Origin: Actinoplanes subtropicus
GTDB lineage: Bacteria; Actinomycetota; Actinomycetes; Mycobacteriales; Micromonosporaceae
Assembly (NCBI RefSeq): GCF_000721705.1
Contig: NZ_JOJL01000017.1
Location: 165,892 to 229,891, forward strand
Reading direction: 5' to 3'
Length of the DNA stretch: 64,000 nt
In this document: positions 29,678-37,536 of the stretch, in pieces
Numbering within the stretch: the first letter of the stretch is position 1
Layout of the letters: the number at the start of each line of letters is the position of its first letter
Notes under the pieces: model-generated
The model's database searches: none
What the model was told of the DNA's origin: nothing
The model's input: only the letters and a program-made list of their open reading frames with translations
Program-made: the position numbers and the translations under genes

Positions 29678-31558
29678 CTAGCCGTCCCAGTCGGACGAAC
29701 GGCGCTGGCCGGGGTGCGACGGCTGAGCCTGGGCGCGCCGGTTCGGCTGCTCGTTGTAGCCGCCCTGGTCGTACCCGGCCTGGTCGTAGCCACCCTGGTC
29801 GTACGCGCCGCCGCCGTATTGGCCGCCGCCGTACTGACCGCCCTGGTCGTAGCCGCCGCCATACTGGCCGCCCTGGCCGCCGCCGTATTGGCCACCTTGG
29901 CCACCGTCGTACTGCCCGCCGCCGTATTGCCCGCCGCCGTATTGGCCGCCGCCCTGGCCGCCGCCGCCCTGGCCGCCGCCGTACTGGCCGCCCTGGTCGT
30001 AGCCGCCCTGATCGGCGTAGCCGCCCTGGTCGTACCCGCCGCCGCCGTACTGGCCGCCGCCGTATTGACCGCCGTGCTGGTCGTAGCTGTCGTAGCCGCC
30101 CTGGTCGGCCTCGGGCTGGTACATGCCGGTGGGCTCGTCGTACCGCTGCTGGGCGCCGCCGCCGTACTGGCCGCCGCCGGCCGGAGCCGCCGCCGCGCCG
30201 TAGGTGCCGCCGCCGTAGCCGTCGTCCTGTGCCTGGCCATACTGGGTGGGCTGGCCGTACTGGGCGCCGCCGCCGTACTGCTGGGTGCCGCCGGGCGCGG
30301 CGCCGCCGTACGCGGGCTGCTGCTGGTCGTAGCCGCCACCGCCGTACTGGTTGCCGCCCTGCCGAGGGACCGGCGCGCCGTACGGGTCGGGGAACTCGTC
30401 CTCGACCGGCCGCTGCAGCATGGTCGGCGCGTCGGCCATCGGCGAGGAGGCCGCCCGCGGCGCCATCATCGTCTGCGCCGGGCCCGGGCCCATGCCCATC
30501 GGCGAGGCCACCCGGGTCGCGTCGTTGAACCGGCCCTGGCTCGGCGGCACGCCGCCGCCACCGCCACCCATCGCGGTCGGGTCGTCCTCCGGCCCGCCGC
30601 CGCCGTTGTTCTTGCGCCGCATCAGGACCAGCACGATCGCGCCGACGCCACCCGCCACGAGCAGGCCGCCGAGCACGAGGAACAGCGTCGAGCCGGAGCC
30701 TCCGCTCGAGTCGGACGCGGTCGGCTTGGTGTTCGTGTTGGCCGGAGCGGTGTCGCCCGTGGACGGAACATCGGCGGCCGCCTGGTCGGTCGCATCCGTG
30801 CTGGCGGTGGCCGAGGCCGACGCCGACGGGCTGGCCGACGCCGTGGCCGCGACCGCCTTCAAGATCAGCGGCACGGAGACGCTCTTGCCGGCCGAGGCCT
30901 GGACCGACACGGTGGCAGGGCTGAAGCCGTCCTTGAGGGCGCCCACCGAGATGGTGCCGGGTGTGATCGGCTGCGCGTCCGTGGAGTTGAAGGAGTACGC
31001 GCCGGAGCCGTTCGTGGTCGTCTCGTACGAGTGGCCGGCGCTGTCCTTCATCGCGACGTTCGCGCCCGGGATGGTCTTGTTGTTCTGGTCCCGGACCTTG
31101 CCGGAGATCGACGTGACGGTCTGCGGCTTGTCCGGACCCTTCACGTTGACCGGCTGGCTCTTGCTGTTGGACTCGCCGTTGATCGTCGCGGAGACGGTGA
31201 CCGTGACGGTCTGGGTGTCACCGGCGTTGACCGTCGGGGCCTTCAGCGTGACCTGGAAGTCTTTGCCGTTCTGGTCGACCTGGGCGATCTGGCTGCAGGT
31301 GCCCTGGCACGTCATGCCGGAGACCTGGATGGTGGCCGGCTCCGCCCCGCCGGCGCCACCGCCGTTGTTGCTGTCGCGCACCCGGAAACTCATGCTCACG
31401 GAGCTGCCCGACAGCACGTCGGTGGACAGGCTGGTTATTTCCACCTTGGGTGGGTCGGCCAGCGCCACCGCGGGTGCGACGGCGATGCCGCCGACGACAA
31501 CCGCCAGTAACGCACCGGCCTGGGCCCAGCGGGCTCGTAGGTGCGTTGTCACGTACAC
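29678..31558 (-). CDS. Secreted/membrane-anchored protein with carboxypeptidase-regulatory-like domain and Gly/Tyr/Gln low-complexity tail
   Basis: 626 residues. A signal peptide (QAGALLAVVVGGIAVAPAVALA) is followed by a beta-rich extracellular part. Around residues 150-235 is a CarboxypepD_reg-like domain (SISGKVRDQNNKTIPGANVA ... GAYSFN). A Ser/Ala/Thr linker leads to one membrane helix (TLFLVLGGLLVAGGVGAIVLV) and a stop-transfer MRRKN. The cytoplasmic tail of about 290 residues is YGGGQ/GGYDQ repeats, resembling prion-like low-complexity sequences. It starts at GTG 31558; GTG 31552 has better RBS spacing. Role unknown, perhaps envelope or polar scaffold. Confidence 0.8.
   Translation of the reverse strand: MYVTTHLRARWAQAGALLAVVVGGIAVAPAVALADPPKVEITSLSTDVLSGSSVSMSFRVRDSNNGGGAGGAEPATIQVSGMTCQGTCSQIAQVDQNGKDFQVTLKAPTVNAGDTQTVTVTVSATINGESNSKSQPVNVKGPDKPQTVTSISGKVRDQNNKTIPGANVAMKDSAGHSYETTTNGSGAYSFNSTDAQPITPGTISVGALKDGFSPATVSVQASAGKSVSVPLILKAVAATASASPSASASATASTDATDQAAADVPSTGDTAPANTNTKPTASDSSGGSGSTLFLVLGGLLVAGGVGAIVLVLMRRKNNGGGGPEDDPTAMGGGGGGVPPSQGRFNDATRVASPMGMGPGPAQTMMAPRAASSPMADAPTMLQRPVEDEFPDPYGAPVPRQGGNQYGGGGYDQQQPAYGGAAPGGTQQYGGGAQYGQPTQYGQAQDDGYGGGTYGAAAAPAGGGQYGGGAQQRYDEPTGMYQPEADQGGYDSYDQHGGQYGGGQYGGGGYDQGGYADQGGYDQGGQYGGGQGGGGQGGGQYGGGQYGGGQYDGGQGGQYGGGQGGQYGGGYDQGGQYGGGQYGGGAYDQGGYDQAGYDQGGYNEQPNRRAQAQPSHPGQRRSSDWDG
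29740..30380 (-). repeat. Coding low-complexity repeats (YGGGQ / GGYDQ)
   Basis: Irregular tandem units of GCCGCCGTACTGGCCGCC type on the + strand encode Gly-Gly-Gln-Tyr-Gly and Gly-Gly-Tyr-Asp-Gln in the C-terminal tail of the anchored protein. Confidence 0.85.
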
Positions 31559-31712
31559 CGCCTTCCGGTCGCACGGTCTTCCCGGACTGTCTTTGGGTGC
31601 CGGTTACATCCCGCGACTAAAAACACCGTCGGCCACTATGCCTTGTCGTACGCCCATTGCGCGACCCAGGGGCGCGTACCAATCTCGGCGGAGCGGGTCG
31701 TATCGTCCCGAC

Positions 31713-32087
31713 GTGTCCCCTGCGCACAATAAATCCGAGTCCGTGAAACACGCGTTGGACGCGCTGGACCGCGGTGCGGAACCCGAGCGTACGGTCCTGC
31801 GTGACGCTGTGCGAGCACTGCTGGCCGAGTTGTCGCGCCGAGCGCCTGGCCGTTCGGTGGAGGTGCGAGTTCCACCTTTCGGTGCGATTCAGTGTGTCGC
31901 CGGTCCCCGGCACACCCGCGGCACACCCCCCAATGTGGTCGAAACGGACCCGATCACCTGGGTGTTGGTCGCCACGGAGCGTGTGAGCTGGGCGGATGCG
32001 CTGCGTGACGGACGTCTCCGGGCGAGCGGCATCCGGACCGATCTGACGGAGTTCTTGCCGCTCGGCGCGGAGACCGCCGACGACTGA
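31713..32087 (+). CDS. Sterol-carrier-family protein upstream of purF
   Basis: 124 residues from GTG (VSPAHNKSESVKHALDAL). SVEVRVPPFGAIQCVAGPRHTRGTPPNVVETDP, then TWVLVATERVSWADALRDGRLRASGIRTDL, matches the small actinobacterial 'sterol carrier family' proteins that sit beside purF. The fold is SCP2-like; the ligand is unknown. Same direction as purF with an 80-bp gap. The longer upstream frame is a shadow of the preceding anchored-protein gene. Confidence 0.8.
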   Translation: MSPAHNKSESVKHALDALDRGAEPERTVLRDAVRALLAELSRRAPGRSVEVRVPPFGAIQCVAGPRHTRGTPPNVVETDPITWVLVATERVSWADALRDGRLRASGIRTDLTEFLPLGAETADD

Positions 32088-32167
32088 GCCCGAGCCGCAC
32101 CCCTCCGGCTCGCGTACACTGGGCGCTCGGAGCGGACCAGCAGTTCAGATCACACAGGGAGCGACAG

Positions 32168-33769
32168 GTGCCCCGAGGCGACGGCCGGTTGACCGACGAT
32201 CTCGACCCCCAGGAGCGCGGCCCCCAGGATGCCTGCGGCGTCTTCGGTGTCTGGGCGCCCGAGGAAGAGGTAGCCAAACTCACGTACTTCGGGCTCTTCG
32301 CACTTCAGCACCGCGGCCAGGAAGCGGCGGGCATCGCCGTGAGCGACGGGTCGGGCGTGGTGGTCTACAAGGACCTCGGCCTCGTCTCCCAGGTCTTCGA
32401 CGAGCCGACGCTGGCGAGCCTGCGCGGCCACCTGGCGATCGGGCACACCCGGTATTCCACGACCGGCGGCTCGAACTGGGAGAACGCGCAGCCCACCATC
32501 CGCGCCACCACGGCCGGCACGACGATCGCCCTGGCGCACAACGGCAACTTGGTCAACACGGCCGAGCTCGCCCGCGAGGTCGCCGAGCGTGGCCTCGACG
32601 CAACCGGGTCTTCCGAGATCAGCGCGACCAGCGACACGGCGCTGGTGACCACCCTGCTGGCCAGCCGCCCCGACCTGTCGGTCGAGGCCGCGGCGCTCGA
32701 GGTGCTGCCGCGGCTGCGGGGCGCGTTCAGCTTCGTCTTCATGGACGAGAACACGTTGTACGCGGCGCGCGACGCCCAGGGCGTACGCCCGCTGGTGCTC
32801 GGCCGGATGGAACGCGGCTGGGTGATCGCCAGCGAGACGGCGGCCCTCGACATCGTCGGCGCCAGCTTCGTGCGCGAGGTCGAGCCCGGCGAGATGCTGG
32901 CGGTCGACGAGCACGGCCTGCGATCCACCCGGTTCGCCGCGCCCGAGCCGAAGGGCTGCCTTTTCGAGTACGTGTACCTGGCCCGCCCGGACACCACGAT
33001 CGCCGGCCGGAACATGTATTCGGCCCGCGTCGAGATCGGCCGCCGCCTGGCCAAGGAGCACCCGGTCGAGGCCGACCTGGTCATCCCGGTCCCCGAGTCG
33101 GGCACGCCGGCCGCGATCGGGTATGCGGAGGCCTCCGGCATCCCGTACAGCGCCGGGCTCACCAAGAACGCGTACGTCGGGCGGACCTTCATCCAGCCCT
33201 CGCAGACCATCCGTCAGCTCGGCATCCGGCTGAAGCTGAACCCGCTGCGCGAGGTGGTTCGCGGCAAGCGCCTGGTCGTGGTCGACGATTCGATCGTCCG
33301 CGGCAACACGCAGCGCGCCCTGGTGCGGATGCTGCGCGAGGCCGGCGCCCTCGAGGTGCACGTGCGCATCTCGTCGCCGCCGGTGCAGTGGCCCTGCTTC
33401 TACGGCATCGACTTCGCCACCCGCGCCGAGCTGATCGCGAACGGGTTGGAGATCGACGGGATCCGGCGCTCGATCGGCGCCGACTCCCTGGGTTATGTTT
33501 CCCTGGACGGCCTGGTGCAGGCGACCGAGCAGCCGAAATCACGCCTCTGCATGGCGTGCTTCGACGGGCAGTACCCGATCGAGCTGCCGGCCGGCAACCT
33601 GATCGGCAAGCACCTGCTCGAGGGCGTCGGCAAGCGGGCGTCGATGCCGTCCGCGTCCGAGGAGTCGGCCACCGCCGCGGTGGCCGAGCTCGAGGCGGAG
33701 TACGACGACCGGGCGGCGGATCGCCTGGTCAGCAGTCCGGGCGGCAGCAACGCCCTGCAGCACCCGTGA
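32168..33769 (+). CDS. purF: Amidophosphoribosyltransferase
   Basis: 533 residues from GTG with GGGAG upstream. First committed step of purine synthesis: PRPP and glutamine to phosphoribosylamine. The catalytic cysteine lies in DACGVFGVW, so 22 residues must be removed as a propeptide, as in other Fe-S type PurF enzymes. HTRYSTTGGSNWENAQP is the glutaminase region and VVVDDSIVRGNT the PRPP loop. Cysteines in PKGCLFEY, QWPCFYGID and RLCMACFD are the [4Fe-4S] ligands. Followed by purM after 26 bp. Confidence 0.97.
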   Translation: MPRGDGRLTDDLDPQERGPQDACGVFGVWAPEEEVAKLTYFGLFALQHRGQEAAGIAVSDGSGVVVYKDLGLVSQVFDEPTLASLRGHLAIGHTRYSTTGGSNWENAQPTIRATTAGTTIALAHNGNLVNTAELAREVAERGLDATGSSEISATSDTALVTTLLASRPDLSVEAAALEVLPRLRGAFSFVFMDENTLYAARDAQGVRPLVLGRMERGWVIASETAALDIVGASFVREVEPGEMLAVDEHGLRSTRFAAPEPKGCLFEYVYLARPDTTIAGRNMYSARVEIGRRLAKEHPVEADLVIPVPESGTPAAIGYAEASGIPYSAGLTKNAYVGRTFIQPSQTIRQLGIRLKLNPLREVVRGKRLVVVDDSIVRGNTQRALVRMLREAGALEVHVRISSPPVQWPCFYGIDFATRAELIANGLEIDGIRRSIGADSLGYVSLDGLVQATEQPKSRLCMACFDGQYPIELPAGNLIGKHLLEGVGKRASMPSASEESATAAVAELEAEYDDRAADRLVSSPGGSNALQHP

Positions 33770-33795
33770 TGTTTGTGACTTCTAAGGGGAATACC

Positions 33796-34938
33796 GTGAC
33801 CCACGTGTCCGAGCGCAACAGTGCCAGCGGTGCCGACGGCGACCGCCGGCCGTGGACGGCCGGCTCCGGTCGTGGTGCTCGCAAGCGGTCGGTCACGTAC
33901 GCGGAGGCCGGCGTCTCGATCGAGGCCGGCGACCGCGCCGTGGAGCTGCTCAAGTCGAAGGTCAAGAAGACCACCCGGCCCGAGGTGATCGGCGACCTGG
34001 GCGGCTTCTCCGGCCTGTTCCGTCTGAACACCCAGAAGTACAAGAGCCCGATCCTGGCCTCGTCGACCGACGGCGTCGGCACCAAGCTGGTGATCGCCCA
34101 GCAGCTCGACATCCACGACACGATCGGCATCGACCTGGTCGCCATGGTCGTCGACGACCTGGTGGCGTGCGGCGCCGAGCCGCTGTTCCTGCTCGACTAC
34201 ATCGCCTGCGGCGAGGTCGTGCCGGACAAGGTCGCCGAGATCGGCGCGGGCATCGCCGACGGCTGCCGGTATGCGGGCTGCGCGCTGCTCGGCGGCGAGA
34301 CGGCCGAGCACCCCGGCGTGCTGCGCCCGGACGAGTACGACGTCTCCGCGACCGGTGTCGGCGTGGTCGAGGAGAGCGAGATCCTCGGCCGGGAGCGGGT
34401 AGAGGTGGGCGACGCGGTGATCGCGATGCGCTCGTCCGGCCTGCACTCGAACGGGTATTCGCTGGTCCGGCACGTGCTGCTGGGCGCCGGCCGGATGCGG
34501 CTCGACTCGGTGGTCGACGACTTCGGCACGCAGCGCACCCTCGGCGAGGAACTGCTCACCCCCACCAAGATCTACGCGAAGGACTGCCTCGGCCTGATCG
34601 AGGAGACCGAGGTACGCGCGTTCTCGCACGTCACCGGTGGCGGCATCCCGGGCAACCTGGTGCGCATCCTCCCCGAGCACGTGGACGCGGTGGTCGACCG
34701 CTCGACCTGGCGCCCCCAGCCGATCTTCGACCTCATCCAGGCCAAGGGCCGGATCGAGGACACCGAGATGGAAGCCACGTTCAACATGGGCGTGGGCATG
34801 TTCGCGATCGTCTCCTCCGACGACGCCGACCGTGCGATGGCGTACCTGACGGGCCGCGGCGTCGAGGCGTGGCAGGTCGGCGAGGTCATCGACGGCACCG
34901 GCGAGGTGCAGATGATGGGTCAGTACACCCGCGGCTGA
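33796..34938 (+). CDS. purM: Phosphoribosylformylglycinamidine cyclo-ligase (AIR synthetase)
   Basis: 380 residues from GTG, with AAGGGGA six bases upstream; an ATG overlapping the purF stop (33769) would add nine residues. It closes the imidazole ring, FGAM to AIR. ASSTDGVGTKL, LLDYIACGEV, ALLGGETAEHPGV and THVTGGGIPGN-type motifs (here SHVTGGGIPGN) are all present. The first 35 residues form a non-conserved Ser/Gly/Arg-rich extension. Confidence 0.97.
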   Translation: MTHVSERNSASGADGDRRPWTAGSGRGARKRSVTYAEAGVSIEAGDRAVELLKSKVKKTTRPEVIGDLGGFSGLFRLNTQKYKSPILASSTDGVGTKLVIAQQLDIHDTIGIDLVAMVVDDLVACGAEPLFLLDYIACGEVVPDKVAEIGAGIADGCRYAGCALLGGETAEHPGVLRPDEYDVSATGVGVVEESEILGRERVEVGDAVIAMRSSGLHSNGYSLVRHVLLGAGRMRLDSVVDDFGTQRTLGEELLTPTKIYAKDCLGLIEETEVRAFSHVTGGGIPGNLVRILPEHVDAVVDRSTWRPQPIFDLIQAKGRIEDTEMEATFNMGVGMFAIVSSDDADRAMAYLTGRGVEAWQVGEVIDGTGEVQMMGQYTRG

Positions 34939-34958
34939 CCCGATTCGGTGAAACAATC

Positions 34959-34985
34959 CGCGTGTGTCTATCTGTGACACATGCG
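34959..34985. promoter_or_regulatory. 27-bp imperfect dyad upstream of the radical SAM gene
   Basis: CGCGTGTGTC (34959-34968) and GACACATGCG (34976-34985) are inverted with one mismatch around a seven-base spacer, about 65 bp before the maturase start. It is a candidate operator for the RiPP locus; no cognate regulator is adjacent. Confidence 0.45.
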
Positions 34986-35050
34986 GATCTTTCATGTACG
35001 GGCTGGATCGGGCGGCCTAGCCTCTAGGCGGACGCACGACGGGGGTGCAC

Positions 35051-36178
35051 ATGACCGAAAAATGGAGCGGGATGCGCGGAATCGCGGCCGTCCCGAACTA
35101 TGTCGTGATGCAGCCGACCACGCTCTGCAATCTCGATTGTTCTTACTGTTACCTTCCGTTCCGGGCGGCGGACAACCGGATGCCGGTCGAGGTGGCTTTT
35201 GCGGTGGCTGAGTCGATCGAGCCGTTCGCCCGGGCCGGGCGGTTCTCGGTGGTGTGGCACGGCGGCGAGCCGTTGGCTACCGGGCGTGACCATCTGGCCA
35301 CGCTGCTCGCCCCGTTCGACCCGGCGGTCGAGCACCACGTGCAGACCAATGCGACGCTGATCGACGATGCCTGGTGCGAGTTCTTCATCGAGCGCGGCGT
35401 GCGGGTGAGCGTCAGCGTGGACGGGCCTTCGGCGCGCAATGGCGAGCGGATCGACCGGGGCGGCAAACCGGCGTACGACCGCATTGTTCGTGGTATCGAT
35501 ACGCTTCGCCGCCATCAAATACCGTTCTCGGCGCTGTGCGTGGTCGGCGACCCGCGGCCGGGTGTGGCGTCGGAGTTGTACGGGTATTTTCTCGACCTCG
35601 GCTGCGAGGTGCTCGGGATCAACGTCGAGGAGCGGGAAGGCGTGAACACCCGGGCCAACCGGCACGACGCCGCCGACGTGACCGCGTTCTGGGCCGAGCT
35701 GGTCGGCGCCTGGCGGCAAGACCCGCGGATCCACCTGCGCGAGGTGGAGTGGTCGCTGCGCTACGCGGCCGCGGTGCTCGACGGCACGGCCGACGAGTTG
35801 CTGCCGCGCCGGCTCGACCCGATCCCGACGATCGCATACGACGGGTCGGTGGTGCTGCTCTCGCCCGAACTGGCCGGCTTCCACGATCCCCGCTACGGCG
35901 ACTTCACCAGCGGCAACGTGCTCACCACGCCGCTGCCGGAGATCCTCGCCGGTGCGGCGTCCAGGACACCCTGGATCGCCGAGTTCCTGCGCGGGGTCGA
36001 GGCGTGCCGGGCGAGTTGCCCATATTTCGGATTCTGCGGGGGCGCCCACGCGGCCAACCGCTACTTCGAGCATGGCCGGTTCGACACGACCGAGACCGAC
36101 CACTGCCGCAACAGCAAGATTCGCCTACTGGAGGGAGTGCTGGACCATGCCCGAGATCACCAGCCCACGGCAGCCTGA
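35051..36178 (+). CDS. Radical SAM/SPASM peptide maturase, probable cyclophane-forming AmcB-type enzyme
   Basis: 375 residues from ATG with GGGGG upstream (an earlier GTG at 35045 is possible). CNLDCSYCYLP is the radical SAM CX3CX2C motif binding a [4Fe-4S] cluster; VVWHGGEPL is the GGE SAM contact; GVNTRAN and the TIM-barrel strands follow. The C-terminal SPASM-type domain (CRASCPYFGFCGGAHA, then CRNSK) binds auxiliary clusters. This layout is that of the peptide-modifying enzymes that crosslink an aromatic ring to a nearby beta-carbon. The overlapping precursor with Trp/Phe-x-Asn motifs makes the cyclophane assignment strong. The AmcB name is from memory of the family. Confidence 0.85.
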   Translation: MTEKWSGMRGIAAVPNYVVMQPTTLCNLDCSYCYLPFRAADNRMPVEVAFAVAESIEPFARAGRFSVVWHGGEPLATGRDHLATLLAPFDPAVEHHVQTNATLIDDAWCEFFIERGVRVSVSVDGPSARNGERIDRGGKPAYDRIVRGIDTLRRHQIPFSALCVVGDPRPGVASELYGYFLDLGCEVLGINVEEREGVNTRANRHDAADVTAFWAELVGAWRQDPRIHLREVEWSLRYAAAVLDGTADELLPRRLDPIPTIAYDGSVVLLSPELAGFHDPRYGDFTSGNVLTTPLPEILAGAASRTPWIAEFLRGVEACRASCPYFGFCGGAHAANRYFEHGRFDTTETDHCRNSKIRLLEGVLDHARDHQPTAA

Positions 36179-36371
36179 GAACGTGGGTGTCGATCCGGTT
36201 ACGGCCCGGGTGCGAGACACCCGGGCGGGGCTGGCTGCCCTCATCGAGGAGGCGGAGGCAGCCCGGGAGAAGCGCGCCGAGAGCACGTCCGAGGACGGGT
36301 CGGCGGTGTGCGCCTGGAACCACTTCGAGAACATCCCCACGTTCTACAACTGGAACAACCGGCCGCGGTAA
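36147..36371 (+). CDS. RiPP precursor peptide, multiple-cyclophane (AmcA-like)
   Basis: 74 residues. Residues 1-50 form a charged, partly helical leader (VTARVRDTRAGLAALIEEAE). The C-terminus, residues 55-74, reads C-A-WNH-FEN-IPT-FYN-WNN-RPR: three aromatic-x-Asn triplets (F60-E-N62, F66-Y-N68, W69-N-N71) plus W57-N-H59, the pattern on which cyclophane-forming radical SAM enzymes act. GGAGGGAG lies nine bases before the ATG, inside the maturase gene; the two frames overlap by 32 bp. No transporter or protease is adjacent, so maturation beyond crosslinking is unknown. Confidence 0.85.
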   Translation: MPEITSPRQPENVGVDPVTARVRDTRAGLAALIEEAEAAREKRAESTSEDGSAVCAWNHFENIPTFYNWNNRPR

Positions 36372-36437
36372 TGCTGGCTCCGCTTCGCATCGCGGTGGCT
36401 GGACGGGGCGGGAGTCCCCGTAAGGAGATGGGCGCGA

Positions 36438-36549
36438 GTGGGTGGCCGTTGCCGGGTGGGCGCGTGTGGGTGGCCGTTGCCGGGTGGGCGCGTGTGGGTG
36501 GCCGTTGCCGGGTGGGCGCGTGTGGGTGGCCGTTGCCGGGTGGGCGCGT
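36438..36549 (+). repeat. 28-bp minisatellite, four copies
   Basis: Four consecutive copies of a 28-bp unit (start GTGGGTGGCCGTTGCCGGG) begin at 36438, 36466, 36494 and 36522 with no visible divergence, so the array is recent or kept uniform. No spacers, so not a CRISPR. Confidence 0.92.
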
Positions 36550-36551
36550 GT

Positions 36552-36606
36552 GAGGCAGTCGATTTTCGGCACCGCACACCCCGCGGAGCCGAAAATCGAC
36601 TGCCTC
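36552..36606. repeat. Perfect 19-bp inverted repeat (long hairpin)
   Basis: GAGGCAGTCGATTTTCGGC at 36552-36570 is exactly mirrored at 36588-36606 around a 17-base loop. The AT-containing core (GATTTTC) is unusual in this genome. No T-run follows, so it is not a typical terminator. Confidence 0.9.
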
Positions 36607-36666
36607 CTCATCAGCGGGGCGATCGCGGTGGCTGGACGGGGTGGGAGTCCCCGTAAGGAGATGGGC

Positions 36667-36980
36667 ACGGGCGGGCTGCTGGACTGGGTGGGGGTCACCG
36701 CCGGACTGGGCGCTGGCGGGGCAGGCGGCGGCGCGGGCAGGCGGGCAGGCGGCGGCGCGGGCAGGCGGGCAGGCGGGCAGGCGGCGGCGCGGGCAGGCGG
36801 GCAGGCGGGCAGGCGGCGGCGCGGGCAGGCGGGCAGGCGGCGGCGCGGGCAGGCGCGGGCAGCAGCGGCGCGGGCGGGCGGTGGGGGTGGCGGCTTGGGC
36901 TGGGGGCGCTTCGGGTGGTGGGCGCGGTGAAGCGCGCTGGGGGGATGGCGGTTCGGGGGCAGCACTGCCGAGTTCGGCCC
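36667..36980. other. Low-complexity G-rich stretch, no gene supported
   Basis: From about 36715 to 36870 the + strand is a run of GCGGGCAG/GCGGCGCG units repeated many times, very strand-asymmetric in G. Frames through it are Arg/Ala/Gly strings and are rejected as genes. It may form G-quadruplexes. Confidence 0.7.
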
Positions 36981-37015
36981 GAAGCCCACGCGGGCGGCTA
37001 ACCCGCGTGGGCTTC
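36981..37015 (+). terminator. Strong intrinsic terminator
   Basis: Perfect 14-base stem GAAGCCCACGCGGG / CCCGCGTGGGCTTC with a seven-base loop, followed by AGTGTTGTTTG. It could end transcription of the RiPP locus. Confidence 0.85.
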
Positions 37016-37055
37016 AGTGTTGTTTGAACCGTGGGAAGTTGACCGCGACACACGG

Positions 37056-37079
37056 GAGCACGCGGTCAGCCGCGTGCTC
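37056..37079 (-). terminator. Hairpin at the end of the DUF3073 gene
   Basis: Perfect ten-base stem GAGCACGCGG / CCGCGTGCTC with a four-base loop, 17 bp beyond the DUF3073 stop on the minus strand. Confidence 0.65.
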
Positions 37080-37096
37080 TGTGCAATACGGGTCAG

Positions 37097-37309
37097 TCAG
37101 CGCCTTGTCGGCGACCAGGAGTCCTGGTCGTCATCCGCGTCGTCCTCGTCGTCGTCGACGAACTCATCGTTGTCGTCGTCGAAATGACGGTCGGACTTAC
37201 TGGCACCCGCCAGTTCGCGCTGCAAGGCGGTGAGGTCGGTGTTCGGGGAGTGGTACTTCAGCTCCCGGGCCACCTTCGTCTGCTTGGCCTTAGCACGGCC
37301 GCGCCCCAT
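37097..37309 (-). CDS. DUF3073 family small acidic-tailed protein
   Basis: 70 residues from ATG with GAGGGGG upstream. MGRGRAKAKQTKVARELKY followed by SPNTDLTALQRELAG is the conserved basic N-terminal part; the tail is a run of Asp/Glu (FVDDDEDDADDDQD). The family is widespread in actinobacteria with no known function; the basic head suggests nucleic acid or ribosome contact. The extra upstream codons in frame lack an RBS and are left out. Confidence 0.88.
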   Translation of the reverse strand: MGRGRAKAKQTKVARELKYHSPNTDLTALQRELAGASKSDRHFDDDNDEFVDDDEDDADDDQDSWSPTRR

Positions 37310-37479
37310 GGCTCGACCCCCTCGCACAGAATTCGGGGCAGCCCGAAGGCGGGCCCCGATGACGTCAGGCATCTCTCGTGGGTCTTACGGTACATGGACG
37401 ATGCCGCCTTCGGCACCTCGGGTTGCGTGTGACACTGCCGCGCGTCGCGGGTTTTACACCGCGGAACGCGCAGCGTCCG

Positions 37480-37518
37480 GTCCAACCACCCCGCCCGCCA
37501 CCCTAAACGGGACTAAAA
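37480..37518 (+). repeat. Dispersed intergenic repeat, copy 2
   Basis: Carries the same GTCCAACCACCCCGCCCGCC as 12555-12574, again followed by an A-rich piece with GGGACTAAAA, just beyond the stop of the leucine dehydrogenase gene. Confidence 0.7.
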
Positions 37519-37536
37519 GGCTGAGCTTCCTGCCTC

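Larger units (their letters stand above)
36389..36666. repeat. 45-bp direct repeats flanking a minisatellite and a long hairpin
   Basis: Two 45-bp copies (36389-36433 and 36622-36666, one mismatch; core GGTGGCTGGACGGGG) bracket a composite unit just after the precursor peptide gene. Between them lie the 28-bp tandem array and the 19-bp inverted repeat listed separately. Confidence 0.9.

Noticed and set aside
36438..36549. Possible CRISPR array (28-bp repeats)
   Set aside because: The four units are contiguous with no spacers, and no cas genes are present; this is a minisatellite.
36641..37027. Arg/Gly/Ala-rich frames in the G-rich stretch
   Set aside because: They are translations of GCGGGCAG repeats without RBS or conserved sequence.
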